Source: Snodgrassella alvi_G
Lineage (GTDB): Bacteria > Pseudomonadota > Gammaproteobacteria > Burkholderiales > Neisseriaceae
Assembly (NCBI GenBank): GCA_946478525.1
Contig: CAMLCH010000041.1
Span: 1-17,903, forward strand
Direction: 5' to 3'
Length of the DNA stretch: 17,903 nt
A program made the position numbers and the translations under genes. Shown in pieces: positions 1 to 7,436 of this stretch. The notes beneath the pieces were generated by a model. The model was not told the DNA's origin and did not search any database. It saw only the letters and a list, made by a program, of their open reading frames with translations. Each line of letters begins with the position of its first letter. Positions within the stretch are counted from its first letter, which is position 1.

Positions 1-543
1 ATATAGTAACTTATAACAATATAATAGATTATATTTACATATAATTTATATTTCATATGTTTTTTTTAAATTTAAATAAATAATTATTACATTATAATTA
101 CTTAGTTTTAATATTATAAGAGTTGCAAAATATTCACTTCTCGTTGTGCTTAAAAAACGAAAAAAACATAATAATGCTCAATAATATAATTATAAAAAAA
201 TGATAGCTACCATTCTGATGAAAGTTAGTGATAATGTTTTTCTGTAAATGAAGAAAGCTTAAAACGGTGTTTTCACTAAATGGAAAATTAACTTAAAAAT
301 TTCAAACAGAATTATTGTTAGAAAATAATTTATACATAAACTGACACTAAATACTTGAAAAGTGTTGTCAGCTAAGTCACTGTTGATATCCAAATCATAC
401 ACCAATACCGTTAATATAAATTTTGCAGCATCGATTTCGTCTTTAAATATCTAATAGTTATATTTAAATTAAAGTCCGACTAATTTATTAAGAAAATTTA
501 TTAACTGACTGGTTATATATCGATAATTTTCAAACAAAATAAA
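1..543. other. AT-rich intergenic region without a recognisable gene
   Basis: This left-edge stretch is very AT-rich and holds no open frame with a normal start and ribosome binding site. A minus-strand frame is free of stops from 450 to 259 (63 codons), but it has no ATG and I do not recognise it. It could be a gene remnant or chance. The T-rich end at 531-543 belongs to the ahpF terminator. Confidence 0.6.
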
Positions 544-571
544 ACCACTCAGCACAAGATTGCTGAGTGGT
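531..571 (-). terminator. Intrinsic terminator of ahpF
   Basis: An 11-bp perfect stem (544-554 paired with 561-571) with a 6-nt loop lies 17 nt beyond the ahpF stop codon. Read on the minus strand, the stem is followed by a T-rich stretch (complement of 531-543). Position, stem and tail fit a Rho-independent terminator. Confidence 0.85.
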
Positions 572-587
572 CGTTGTATAGCTAAAT

Positions 588-2156
588 TTATTTATTGACA
601 CTAGTACGAATCAGATAATCAAAAGCACTTAAAGCAGCTTTTGCACCCTCACCGGCTGCAATAATAATTTGTTTATAAGGTACATTAGTACAGTCTCCGG
701 CAGCGAATATACCGGGAACATTGGTTTTACCATAGGCGTCTATTTCAATTTCCCGCATCGGCTCAGTTAGTTTAACAACACCCTGTAAAAAACCCGTATT
801 AGGCAATAGACCTATTTGAACAAAAATACCCTCTAAATCTAAATGCTGATTGGTATTATTCAATCGATCCAGATAATTCAATCCGTTTACCTTACCATTT
901 GCTCCAACTACCTCGGTGGTCTGCGCATTTAAGATCACATCAACGTTAGGTAATGAATGCAATTTTTGCTGTAAAACCTCATCAGCGCGCATATGGTCGG
1001 AAAATTCAAGTAATGTAACATGATTGACTACACCTGCTAAATCAATAGCTGCCTCAACACCAGAATTTCCGCCACCAATAACAGCTACTTTTTTATTTTT
1101 AAACAATGGTCCATCACAATGAGGGCAATATGTTACGCCTTTAGTACGATACTCTTCTTCGCCGGGTACATTCATAGAGCGCCAACGTGCCCCTGTTGAC
1201 AATATTACTGTACGTGACTTCAGAACAGCACCACTTTCAGTATGAACTTCAATTAATCCACCTGTTGCTGAGGCCGGGACTAATTTTTGCACTTTCTGCA
1301 AATTCATGATATCGACATTATAATGACTGACATGTTTTTCCAGATCCTGTGCAAAACGTAAACCATCTGTTTTTAAAACAGAAATATAATTTTCAATATC
1401 TAGAGTATCTAATACCTGACCACCAAAACGTTCCGCTACGATGCCAGTACGAATACCCTTTCTAGCCGCATAAATAGCGGCCGCCGATCCAGCTGGCCCA
1501 CCTCCAACTATCAAGACATCAAATGGCTCTTTGGCACTCAGTTTTTTGGCAGTTTCAGCAGCCATATTGGTATCTAGTTTGGCAATCATTTCTCCCAACT
1601 GCATACGTCCTTGACCAAATGGCTGACCATTCAGTAAAACTGTCGGTACACCCATAATTTGTCTGTCTTCAACTTCCTGCTGAAATAGTGCACCATCAAT
1701 CGCAGTATGGGTTATATTGGGGTTTAGGATTGTCATCAGGTTTAAAGACTGTATGACTTCTGGACAGTTATGACAGGTAATAGAATAAAATGTCTCAAAA
1801 TGCATAGTGCCTTGCAACTGTTTAATCTGATCCTGAAGATGCTGTGCTTCTTTTGATGGATGCCCTCCCACCTGTAATAATGCCAGTACCAGAGAACTAA
1901 ACTCATGCCCAAGAGGATTACCAGCGAATCTCAAACCAGAATGAATGCCCGGATTAGTAATTTCAAATGAAGGCTTACGGGCATAATCGCCGTCAGTACG
2001 CAAAGTAATTTTAGAACTAAGAGCAGCCACTTCCTGTAATAGTGCCAGCATCTCCTGTGCTGCTTCGCTTGTATCCAAAGTAGCGATGATTTCAACTGGG
2101 TTTACCACATAATCCAGATAGGCTGTTAATTGGCCCTTTAGTGTGTCATCTAACAT
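588..2156 (-). CDS. ahpF: Alkyl hydroperoxide reductase subunit F (AhpF), NADH-dependent flavoprotein
   Basis: Cytoplasmic disulfide reductase that passes electrons from NADH through FAD and two dithiol centres to AhpC. The 522-aa product has the usual AhpF length and order. An N-terminal double thioredoxin-like domain carries a CHNC dithiol (Cys128, Cys131). A FAD site GGGPAG follows at about 218-223. The pyridine-nucleotide-disulfide reductase part has CPHC (Cys344, Cys347), an NAD-binding GGGNSG at 361-366 and a C-terminal GDCT near 487-490. All four redox cysteines are present, so the enzyme should be active. The ATG has a GGAG ribosome site about 8 nt upstream. ahpC lies directly upstream in the same direction, but a terminator separates the two. 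ahpF is therefore expressed by read-through or from a weak promoter; a possible -10 (TATATT) is at 2191-2196 with a poor -35. It differs from plain thioredoxin reductase by its N-terminal domain of about 200 residues. Confidence 0.96.
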   Translation of the reverse strand: MLDDTLKGQLTAYLDYVVNPVEIIATLDTSEAAQEMLALLQEVAALSSKITLRTDGDYARKPSFEITNPGIHSGLRFAGNPLGHEFSSLVLALLQVGGHPSKEAQHLQDQIKQLQGTMHFETFYSITCHNCPEVIQSLNLMTILNPNITHTAIDGALFQQEVEDRQIMGVPTVLLNGQPFGQGRMQLGEMIAKLDTNMAAETAKKLSAKEPFDVLIVGGGPAGSAAAIYAARKGIRTGIVAERFGGQVLDTLDIENYISVLKTDGLRFAQDLEKHVSHYNVDIMNLQKVQKLVPASATGGLIEVHTESGAVLKSRTVILSTGARWRSMNVPGEEEYRTKGVTYCPHCDGPLFKNKKVAVIGGGNSGVEAAIDLAGVVNHVTLLEFSDHMRADEVLQQKLHSLPNVDVILNAQTTEVVGANGKVNGLNYLDRLNNTNQHLDLEGIFVQIGLLPNTGFLQGVVKLTEPMREIEIDAYGKTNVPGIFAAGDCTNVPYKQIIIAAGEGAKAALSAFDYLIRTSVNK

Positions 2157-2223
2157 GATATAACTCCATTCATTGAAAAAAACTATTGAAAATATATTTT
2201 TGATAGCCTACACTCAAAACTTT

Positions 2224-2259
2224 GAAAAAAACCCAAATACCTCAGCTGGTATCTGGGTT
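2224..2259 (-). terminator. Intrinsic terminator or attenuator between ahpC and ahpF
   Basis: Minus-strand RNA forms a 12-bp stem (2230-2241 with 2248-2259, one G-U pair) with a 6-nt loop, followed by a run of U (complement of 2224-2231). It lies 53 nt past the ahpC stop codon and about 70 nt before the ahpF start. It can cap ahpC transcripts and hold down ahpF expression. The G-U pair folds fully only on the minus strand, which supports that direction. Confidence 0.88.
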
Positions 2260-2312
2260 GAATAGGAGCTTTTGGCTATAATTATGATATTGATGTGTGT
2301 ATTTATGTGTGC

Positions 2313-2879
2313 TTAAATTTTACCAACTAATTCTAGTGATGGAGCTAGGGTTTTTTCGCCTTCTTTCCATTTAGCTGGGCAAACTTCACCTGGATGAGTA
2401 GCTACATATTGAGCAGCTTTAACTTTACGTACCAGATCAGCTGCTTCGCGACCGATGCCTTCTGCTGTCACTTCAACACACTGAATAATACCTTCTGGAT
2501 CTACCAAGAAGGTTGCACGGTCAGCAGAACCTTCACCTTCACGCAAAACGCCAAAATTATTGGCCAAAGTTGCGTTACGATCACCTAACATGAAATATTT
2601 GATTTTACGAATGGTATCAGAAGCATCATGCCAAGCTTTATGAGTAAAATGTGTATCAGTTGATACGGAGTATACTTCAACGCCCATTTTTTGAAGCTCG
2701 TCATAGTAATCAGCTAAATCACCTAACTCTGTCGGGCACACAAAGGTAAAATCTGCTGGATAGAAAAAGAAAATTGACCATTTTCCTTTTACATCAGCGT
2801 CACTAACTTCCACAAATTCGCCATTACGAAAAGCGGTGGTTTTAAAAGGTTTGATTTCAGTATTTACATTCGCAACCAT
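2313..2879 (-). CDS. ahpC: Alkyl hydroperoxide reductase subunit C (AhpC), typical 2-Cys peroxiredoxin
   Basis: Cytoplasmic peroxiredoxin that reduces hydrogen peroxide, organic hydroperoxides and peroxynitrite and is recycled by AhpF. The 188-aa length matches the enterobacterial AhpC class. The peroxidatic cysteine is Cys48 in DFTFVCPT and the resolving cysteine is Cys167 in GEVCPAKW. The C-terminal segment typical of the AhpF-dependent group is present. An additional Cys134 lies outside the active motifs. The start has an AAGGAAA ribosome site about 9 nt upstream. ahpF follows downstream, forming the usual two-component system. Upstream (2916-2972) lie nested inverted repeats, but I found no convincing OxyR site. 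Very high confidence in identity. Confidence 0.97.
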   Translation of the reverse strand: MVANVNTEIKPFKTTAFRNGEFVEVSDADVKGKWSIFFFYPADFTFVCPTELGDLADYYDELQKMGVEVYSVSTDTHFTHKAWHDASDTIRKIKYFMLGDRNATLANNFGVLREGEGSADRATFLVDPEGIIQCVEVTAEGIGREAADLVRKVKAAQYVATHPGEVCPAKWKEGEKTLAPSLELVGKI

Positions 2880-2915
2880 AATATATTTCCTTGTTTAATA
2901 ATATAGGCAGGAGAA

Positions 2916-2972
2916 TTTATGTAAGCTATCATACATAAAATCATCTAATAAATATAATCAAATGATTTTATG
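2916..2972. repeat. Overlapping inverted repeats upstream of ahpC
   Basis: Two inverted repeats share an arm. The first is TTTATGTA (2916-2923) with TACATAAA (2932-2939), separated by 8 nt. The second is CATAAAATCAT (2934-2944) with ATGATTTTATG (2962-2972), separated by 17 nt. They lie 37-93 nt upstream of the ahpC start, in the promoter or 5' leader. They could be operator sites or alternative leader hairpins; the role is inferred only. Confidence 0.5.
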
Positions 2973-3189
2973 AAACCGATAGATTTTATTTATATTATTT
3001 ATCAAACAGTTATTTTTCTCTAATATAAATACTGTAAACAGTTGTTCTAGTCAGGCTAGATTTAAGTTACTCCATAGCAAATATAATTATTTTTGCTATT
3101 AATTTAATGATTAATATTATAAACAATTAAATATAAGTACACACTTATCGTAATAAAAATTTATTTTCATACATAAATTGCTGGTTTGT

Positions 3190-3218
3190 TTGACTAGTTG
3201 GTAAATATAACAGATTAT
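3190..3218 (+). promoter_or_regulatory. Candidate sigma-70 promoter of the yjdF-type gene
   Basis: A -35 box TTGACT (3190-3195, 5 of 6 to consensus) is separated by 17 nt from GATTAT (3213-3218, 4 of 6). The predicted start would be near 3225, about 40 nt before the ATG at 3265. The surrounding AT richness makes chance matches common. Confidence 0.4.
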
Positions 3219-3264
3219 TAATAGAATACTATTTCATTGATAAATCATCAGATTATTGAAAAAA

Positions 3265-3882
3265 ATGGTAATACAAACAGTTCAGCTAATTATATTTGTC
3301 ATTACATTATTATGGTCTGCATATCAACCACATGATTATCCTACGTGGTGGCTGGAAGTATTTCCCGCATTACTGGGTATGCTTATCTTAATTTATACCT
3401 ATCGTCGCTTTCGCTTTAGTGAGCTTGCTTACTGGGTTATTTTGATGCATATGCTAATTTTATTTATTGGTGGCCATTATACTTATGCAGAAGAACCAGT
3501 TTTTCATTATTTGCAACAATTTATGGGCTGGTCACGCAATAATTTCGATAAGCTGGGACATTTCTTTCAAGGTTTTTCACCGGCGATCATTATCAGCGAG
3601 TTGCTTTACGGATTAAAAGTTATTCGAGGTCGCGGCTGGCTGGTATTTTTAACCGGTTGTGTTTGTATGGCTATCAGTGCTCTATATGAATTATTTGAAT
3701 GGCTAATAGCTGAAATCATCCATCAGGGTGCTACTGCCTTTCTGGGCACTCAGGGCGATATTTGGGATACGCAGAAGGATATGCTTTGGTGTTTAATCGG
3801 CTGTACGGTAATGCTGACGTATCTGTATAGCAATAAACACCGTCTCTCTACTAACAGTGATTATCCACGCATAATTAAATAA
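3265..3882 (+). CDS. YjdF/DUF2238-family inner membrane protein
   Basis: The 205-aa polytopic membrane protein has about five to six hydrophobic segments (roughly 5-20, 33-46, 57-70, 105-118, 124-141 and 172-188). Motifs typical of DUF2238 (E. coli YjdF) are clear: GGHYTYAEEP at 69-78, NNFDKLGHFFQGF at 92-104, LYELFEWL at 140-147, and FLGTQGDIWDTQKDM at 159-173. The conserved His, Asp and Glu residues next to membrane segments resemble a buried metal or catalytic site, but the family has no established function as far as I know. I chose ATG 3265; a TTG at 3256 would add three residues. Neither has a clear ribosome site. The gene is monocistronic and converges on sspB, with a shared terminator at 4144-4183. 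Confidence 0.85.
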   Translation: MVIQTVQLIIFVITLLWSAYQPHDYPTWWLEVFPALLGMLILIYTYRRFRFSELAYWVILMHMLILFIGGHYTYAEEPVFHYLQQFMGWSRNNFDKLGHFFQGFSPAIIISELLYGLKVIRGRGWLVFLTGCVCMAISALYELFEWLIAEIIHQGATAFLGTQGDIWDTQKDMLWCLIGCTVMLTYLYSNKHRLSTNSDYPRIIK

Positions 3883-4239
3883 TTGCACAGATACATGGTT
3901 ATTGGATAAAAATATTTATTAAAATTGAACCATACCATTATTGTAACTATAGTGCTTACTGCTAAAAAGTTATAATTCTGGTATGCTAAATCAGGTCAAT
4001 TAATATCAACTTAATCAATCCAAATCACCTAATTCATGTATTGATGACTGGTGATTTCTTTACTTACTAAAGATGTAATCATCTTTAAAAAAGATATATT
4101 TATCCAAATCAAATTATCTATCTCAGTAAAACAAATATCTAGCAAGAAAAAGGACTGAAATATTGATTTCAGTCCTTTTTCTTTAAGTTTACGCCATCAT
4201 ACGTGTTTGAAGACATAAATTGTTCAGAATAGCTTACGC
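3883..4239. other. Convergent intergenic region
   Basis: AT-rich spacer between the 3' ends of the yjdF-type gene and sspB. Apart from the strong bidirectional terminator near its right end, I see no gene or other structure in it. Confidence 0.6.
4144..4183. terminator. Bidirectional intrinsic terminator (sspB and yjdF-type gene)
   Basis: A perfect 18-bp inverted repeat (4144-4161 with 4166-4183) closes on a 4-nt loop. The outer arms are A-rich on the left and T-rich on the right, so each strand ends in a U-rich tail. It lies 56 nt past the sspB stop and about 260 nt past the yjdF-type stop. It serves sspB well and is the only obvious terminator for the convergent gene. Confidence 0.9.
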
Positions 4240-4677
4240 TTATTTCACGATTTTAAGTCCTTTTTTACCTCCGTCAGTTTTGCCCTCTGATACTGAAGGT
4301 TTAGCATCAGCGATATCATGCTGAGTAGTAGTATTGGATTGATTTGCACCATCATCCTCAATTAAGGGCTCAACGTCAAATCCCATTCCCTCGCCCGTTT
4401 CTCGGGCAAAAATACTACTAACATGACCGACAGGAATCCAAATATCGTGAGAAATGCCATTAAAACGCGCAGCAAAATGAACCCATTTATCATCTATAGT
4501 CAGATTATGAGCCGCTGTAGCACCAATATTCAAAACGATTTCATTATCACGCACATACTGTAAAGGTACCTGAGTGTTCTCATTAACCCAGGCCACAATA
4601 TGTGGTGTGTATCCGCTGTCTAAAGCCCAATCGTATAAAGCACGTAAAATATAGGGTTTGGTATCAAGCTTGCTCAT
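4240..4677 (-). CDS. sspB: SspB, specificity-enhancing adaptor of the ClpXP protease
   Basis: Cytoplasmic adaptor that binds ssrA-tagged proteins and delivers them to ClpXP. The folded substrate-binding domain covers about residues 1-105, starting with KPYILRALYDW and including the NLTIDDKWVHFAARF strand region. A low-complexity acidic and polar linker follows (about 107-138). The protein ends in GLKIVK (140-145), which corresponds to the short C-terminal ClpX-docking peptide of SspB. Length 145 aa is close to the family norm. It is the second gene of an sspA-sspB operon, 22 nt after the sspA stop, and ends at a strong terminator. Its separate docking tail and intact fold suggest full function. 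Confidence 0.95.
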   Translation of the reverse strand: MSKLDTKPYILRALYDWALDSGYTPHIVAWVNENTQVPLQYVRDNEIVLNIGATAAHNLTIDDKWVHFAARFNGISHDIWIPVGHVSSIFARETGEGMGFDVEPLIEDDGANQSNTTTQHDIADAKPSVSEGKTDGGKKGLKIVK

Positions 4678-4699
4678 ACTTATCTGTCTGTATTAAAAG

Positions 4700-5305
4700 T
4701 TAACGACGCATTGCTTTTTCGGCAGGCGTCAATGCATTGATAAATGCTTCACGCTGAAAAATACGTTCTGCATATTTTAAAATAGGCGCCGCAGATTTTG
4801 GTAATTTGATGTCATAATAATCTAGTCGCCACAGCAATGGAGCCAGCGCAACATCAATCATTGAAAAATCGTCACCAATGATGTATTTATTTTTGCTGAA
4901 TGAAGGTGCCAGAATGGTTAAACCTTGAGTAATTGCTTCCCGTGCACGGTTCATCTCTTTATTGCTGGAAGCTGGGTTTTCCAGTACAGACACATGACTA
5001 AACAATTCTTTTTCCAAACGATATAATACCAGACGACCATGACCACGTTTAACCGGATCTGCTGGCATTAATTGTGGATGGGGAAAACGTTCGTCAATAT
5101 ATTCGTTAATAATATTGGATTCGTATAAAATTAAATCACGCTCAACCAATACAGGAACCTGATTATAAGGATTCATAACCGCCAAATCTTCAGGTTTATT
5201 ATAAACATCTACATCTTTAATTTCAAAGTCCATCCCTTTCTCATATAGGACGAAGCTACAACGTTGACTAAACGGACAAGTAATGCCCGCATATAAAATC
5301 ATCAT
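4700..5305 (-). CDS. sspA: Stringent starvation protein A (SspA), GST-fold RNA polymerase-associated regulator
   Basis: SspA binds RNA polymerase holoenzyme and alters transcription under starvation and acid stress. The 201-aa protein shows a thioredoxin-like N-terminal half (ITCPFSQR at 8-15, NQVPVL around 48-53 with the cis-proline, YESNIINEYI at 61-70) and a helical GST C-terminal half. The surface motif PHP at 75-77 matches the Pro-His-Pro patch needed for SspA function in E. coli. Such proteins generally lack glutathione-transferase activity. Two adjacent ATGs (5303 and 5300) are possible starts; the first is used here, with a weak A/G-rich ribosome site. It is the first gene of the sspA-sspB operon. 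In many relatives this pair lies beside cytochrome bc1 genes; that linkage is absent here. Confidence 0.95.
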   Translation of the reverse strand: MMILYAGITCPFSQRCSFVLYEKGMDFEIKDVDVYNKPEDLAVMNPYNQVPVLVERDLILYESNIINEYIDERFPHPQLMPADPVKRGHGRLVLYRLEKELFSHVSVLENPASSNKEMNRAREAITQGLTILAPSFSKNKYIIGDDFSMIDVALAPLLWRLDYYDIKLPKSAAPILKYAERIFQREAFINALTPAEKAMRR

Positions 5306-5364
5306 AATTATTCTTTCATTCTTTCTGTATGTTAGTGGTGCCGTGAATTTAGAAAATATTCTTC

Positions 5365-5370
5365 ATTATA
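5365..5370 (-). promoter_or_regulatory. Candidate -10 element of the sspA-sspB promoter
   Basis: A perfect TATAAT on the minus strand lies 60 nt upstream of the sspA start. No good -35 is found 16-18 nt further upstream, so the call rests on one hexamer and its position. Confidence 0.35.
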
Positions 5371-5468
5371 GACAAATGGTTATATTTTTTCCAGAAAAAT
5401 AGCTTAAGTTAATGTTATTTATAGATTTAATGATGATTTCTTGCTTTAATATACATTATTTGCATACT

Positions 5469-6221
5469 TCATACTGGATTGGCTTCATCAAAGAAAAAAT
5501 GGGGTAAATTAAACTCTGCACTAATCTGTGCTGCTAGTGCCTGAATGCCGTAACGTTCAGTGGCATGGTGTCCGGCAGCCATAAATACGACACCCGTTTC
5601 CTGCGCCAGATGATATTGCGGTTCTGAAACTTCACCAGTAATAAAAGCATCGACACCCATATCAATTGCCTGTTGAAAAAAACTTTGTCCCCCACCACTA
5701 CACCATGCTAATCGCTGTATTTGCTGTTGTTTATGCTGACACAACAATAATGGTTCGAGTTGCAGGGTTTGCGCGATATGCCGTGCCAGTTCAGTTGCCG
5801 TTTGTGGCTGCGATAATCTGCCAAATTGCAGCAGATTCTGTTCACCACAACATCCCTCTATTTTCCAACCCAGCTTTGTAGCCAGTTGCACATTATTGCC
5901 CCAACGCTGATGTGCGTCTAACGGTAAATGGTAGCCTAGCAAATTAATTTCATGCTTCAGTAAGGCCTGAATACGCTGTTTTTTCCAGCCTGTAATACAA
6001 CTTGGCTCACTTTTCCAAAACATACCATGATGTACTATGAGCATATTAGCTTGTTCAGCAATAGCAAAATCAATAGCTGCCTGACTGGCAGTTACGGCAC
6101 AAACGATTTTATTAATTTCATTCTGTCCTTCAATTTGCAAACCATTCGGACTAAAATCACGAAATTGTGATATTGCTAATTCGCGCTCACACCAGTGTAA
6201 AATTTCATTTCTGTTAGCCAT
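5469..6221 (-). CDS. Nif3-like dinuclear metal centre protein (YbgI/DUF34 family)
   Basis: The 250-aa member of the NIF3 family is often annotated as GTP cyclohydrolase 1 type 2-like. The family forms toroidal hexamers with a two-metal site in each subunit; the physiological substrate is unsettled. The metal ligands seen in E. coli YbgI are all identifiable: His64-His65 in IVHHG, Asp102 in YHLPLDAH, and His218 and Glu222 in GHHATER. NGLQIEG near 26-32 and ITGEVSEPQYH near 194-204 also fit the family. The length matches the short bacterial form without the inserted PII-like domain. The gene stands alone, with a weak ribosome site and a 9-bp inverted repeat just upstream of the start. Family assignment is secure; function is not. 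Confidence 0.92.
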   Translation of the reverse strand: MANRNEILHWCERELAISQFRDFSPNGLQIEGQNEINKIVCAVTASQAAIDFAIAEQANMLIVHHGMFWKSEPSCITGWKKQRIQALLKHEINLLGYHLPLDAHQRWGNNVQLATKLGWKIEGCCGEQNLLQFGRLSQPQTATELARHIAQTLQLEPLLLCQHKQQQIQRLAWCSGGGQSFFQQAIDMGVDAFITGEVSEPQYHLAQETGVVFMAAGHHATERYGIQALAAQISAEFNLPHFFFDEANPV

Positions 6222-6235
6222 ATTTTAGATTTCAC

Positions 6236-6262
6236 TTAAGCCAAGTTATAAAATTGGCTTAA
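6236..6262. repeat. Inverted repeat in the Nif3-family gene upstream region
   Basis: TTAAGCCAA (6236-6244) and TTGGCTTAA (6254-6262) form a perfect 9-bp inverted repeat with a 9-nt spacer, starting 14 nt upstream of the ATG. It could be a repressor site or a 5'-leader hairpin close to the ribosome site. No U-run follows on the minus strand, so it is not a terminator for this gene. Confidence 0.5.
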
Positions 6263-7385
6263 TCATATCATCGATTAAGGTAAGGATGAATTTGAGATTA
6301 TTTAAGTTCATATTCAAACTCAAAGATAATTTTAGCTGAACAGATTTATATTAACCATTGCAGTTATTTCCTGCTGATTATTTGATTCAACAATTGATTT
6401 GATTTTAAATTATAAAAATTTATTATTTTATGATATTATCATTATATTCCATAAAATTATAAAAATAAATCAGATTTTCCCTATGATTATATTAACCCAA
6501 GCAGATAATATAAATTTAAACTATAGAGTACTTTGAACATTTATTTAGAAATTATTATAGTCAATAGCACAAATAATTGTCTTAACTGCATTAATGATTG
6601 TTTTGCATTGATAATAAATTCCTCAAGAAAAAATAAATTATGCTATATAAATATATATATCTTTTTAATTAATCTCAAGGGTTTTATTAATTTTAACTTT
6701 TGCGAAAGAACTTACTTAATATAATAATAAAGTATTTTTTATATCAAACTTTTAAAATTAAATTTATTTATTATGTGTCGCATAGCTTTATGGTTATCGA
6801 CATAATACGAATGTTTATTTTAGTCTAATGGTTCATACTTAACATATTGTAACTATTCGAATGATGCATGGTCAGAAATGTATGACGATAATTTGCTCAG
6901 TTATATTTCTGAATTAGTTATCTCCATAGACGATGGGCTTTATAATTTTTATGTTTAATACTGTGTTGTTATTTATCAGTCCTATTTTTCCGGAAAAATT
7001 ATAAATTTCCTGACTTGATAATTTTTTGATATTTTTTATCAGTCTTTGTATTTATCGATTTATATTCCTAGTAAAATTATTATTAATGGCACACATTTAA
7101 TCAGTAACTAAGAATTAACAGATACAATAAACAAAATTTTTGCAGACTTGTTGGCTTCTGTTTTTCTGCATGTGTTTTAATTACTTATTTCCTTGAGTCG
7201 AAACGTGTTAAAAATATTTTTGTGAAAGGTCGTCACCGATAATATTCATCTCTGAATATGAACTAACTCTTTAAAATAGAGTTTGGTAGTTAATAATGAA
7301 AATAATATCAATTAAGAATGTTTAAATATGAGGTAATTTTTCTTTCCATTATGCAAATTGCGCAGAAAGAAGAGCAGATTTTTTT

Positions 7386-7411
7386 ACAGCCAGAATTACT
7401 ATTCTGGCTGT
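7386..7411 (-). terminator. 3' hairpin downstream of carB
   Basis: A perfect 11-bp stem (ACAGCCAGAAT with ATTCTGGCTGT) and a 4-nt loop lie 25 nt beyond the carB stop. Read on the minus strand it is followed by a run of A instead of U; the T-run lies on the 5' side as seen on the plus strand. It probably protects or ends the carB message but is not a textbook intrinsic terminator in either direction. Confidence 0.55.
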
Positions 7412-7436
7412 ATATATCTAGCTAATTACTATATCG

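Larger units (their letters stand above)
2880..3264. other. AT-rich divergent spacer between ahpC and the yjdF-type gene
   Basis: This spacer must hold the ahpC promoter (minus strand) and the promoter of the plus-strand gene. Visible structure includes nested inverted repeats at 2916-2972, a short palindrome with arms ACTGT/ACAGT at 3031-3042, and a 5-bp inverted repeat at 3046-3060. No ahpC -10/-35 pair stands out among many AT-rich candidates. Confidence 0.5.
6222..7436. other. 1.2-kb AT-rich region with no convincing gene
   Basis: This is the longest gap in the window. It contains the Nif3-gene upstream region with its inverted repeat, a 16-bp palindrome ATTTTTCCGGAAAAAT at 6984-6999, a repeated TTTATCAGTC at 6972-6981 and 7035-7044, a small 7-bp hairpin at 7242-7259, and the carB 3' hairpin at 7386-7411. 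A TTG-initiated 63-codon frame at 6533-6724 has no ribosome site and AT-driven composition, so I do not call it. A plus frame at 6824-6958 reads like protein but has no proper start; it may be a remnant. No tRNA or rRNA is recognisable. Confidence 0.55.

Noticed and set aside
2880..3060. OxyR binding site upstream of ahpC
   Set aside because: Isolated ATAG and CTAT tetramers are present, but not with the spacing of a real OxyR tetrad.
6533..6724. 63-codon plus-strand open frame starting with TTG
   Set aside because: No ribosome site, AT-driven residue composition (many Ile, Asn, Lys, Phe) and an extremely AT-rich setting; likely chance.
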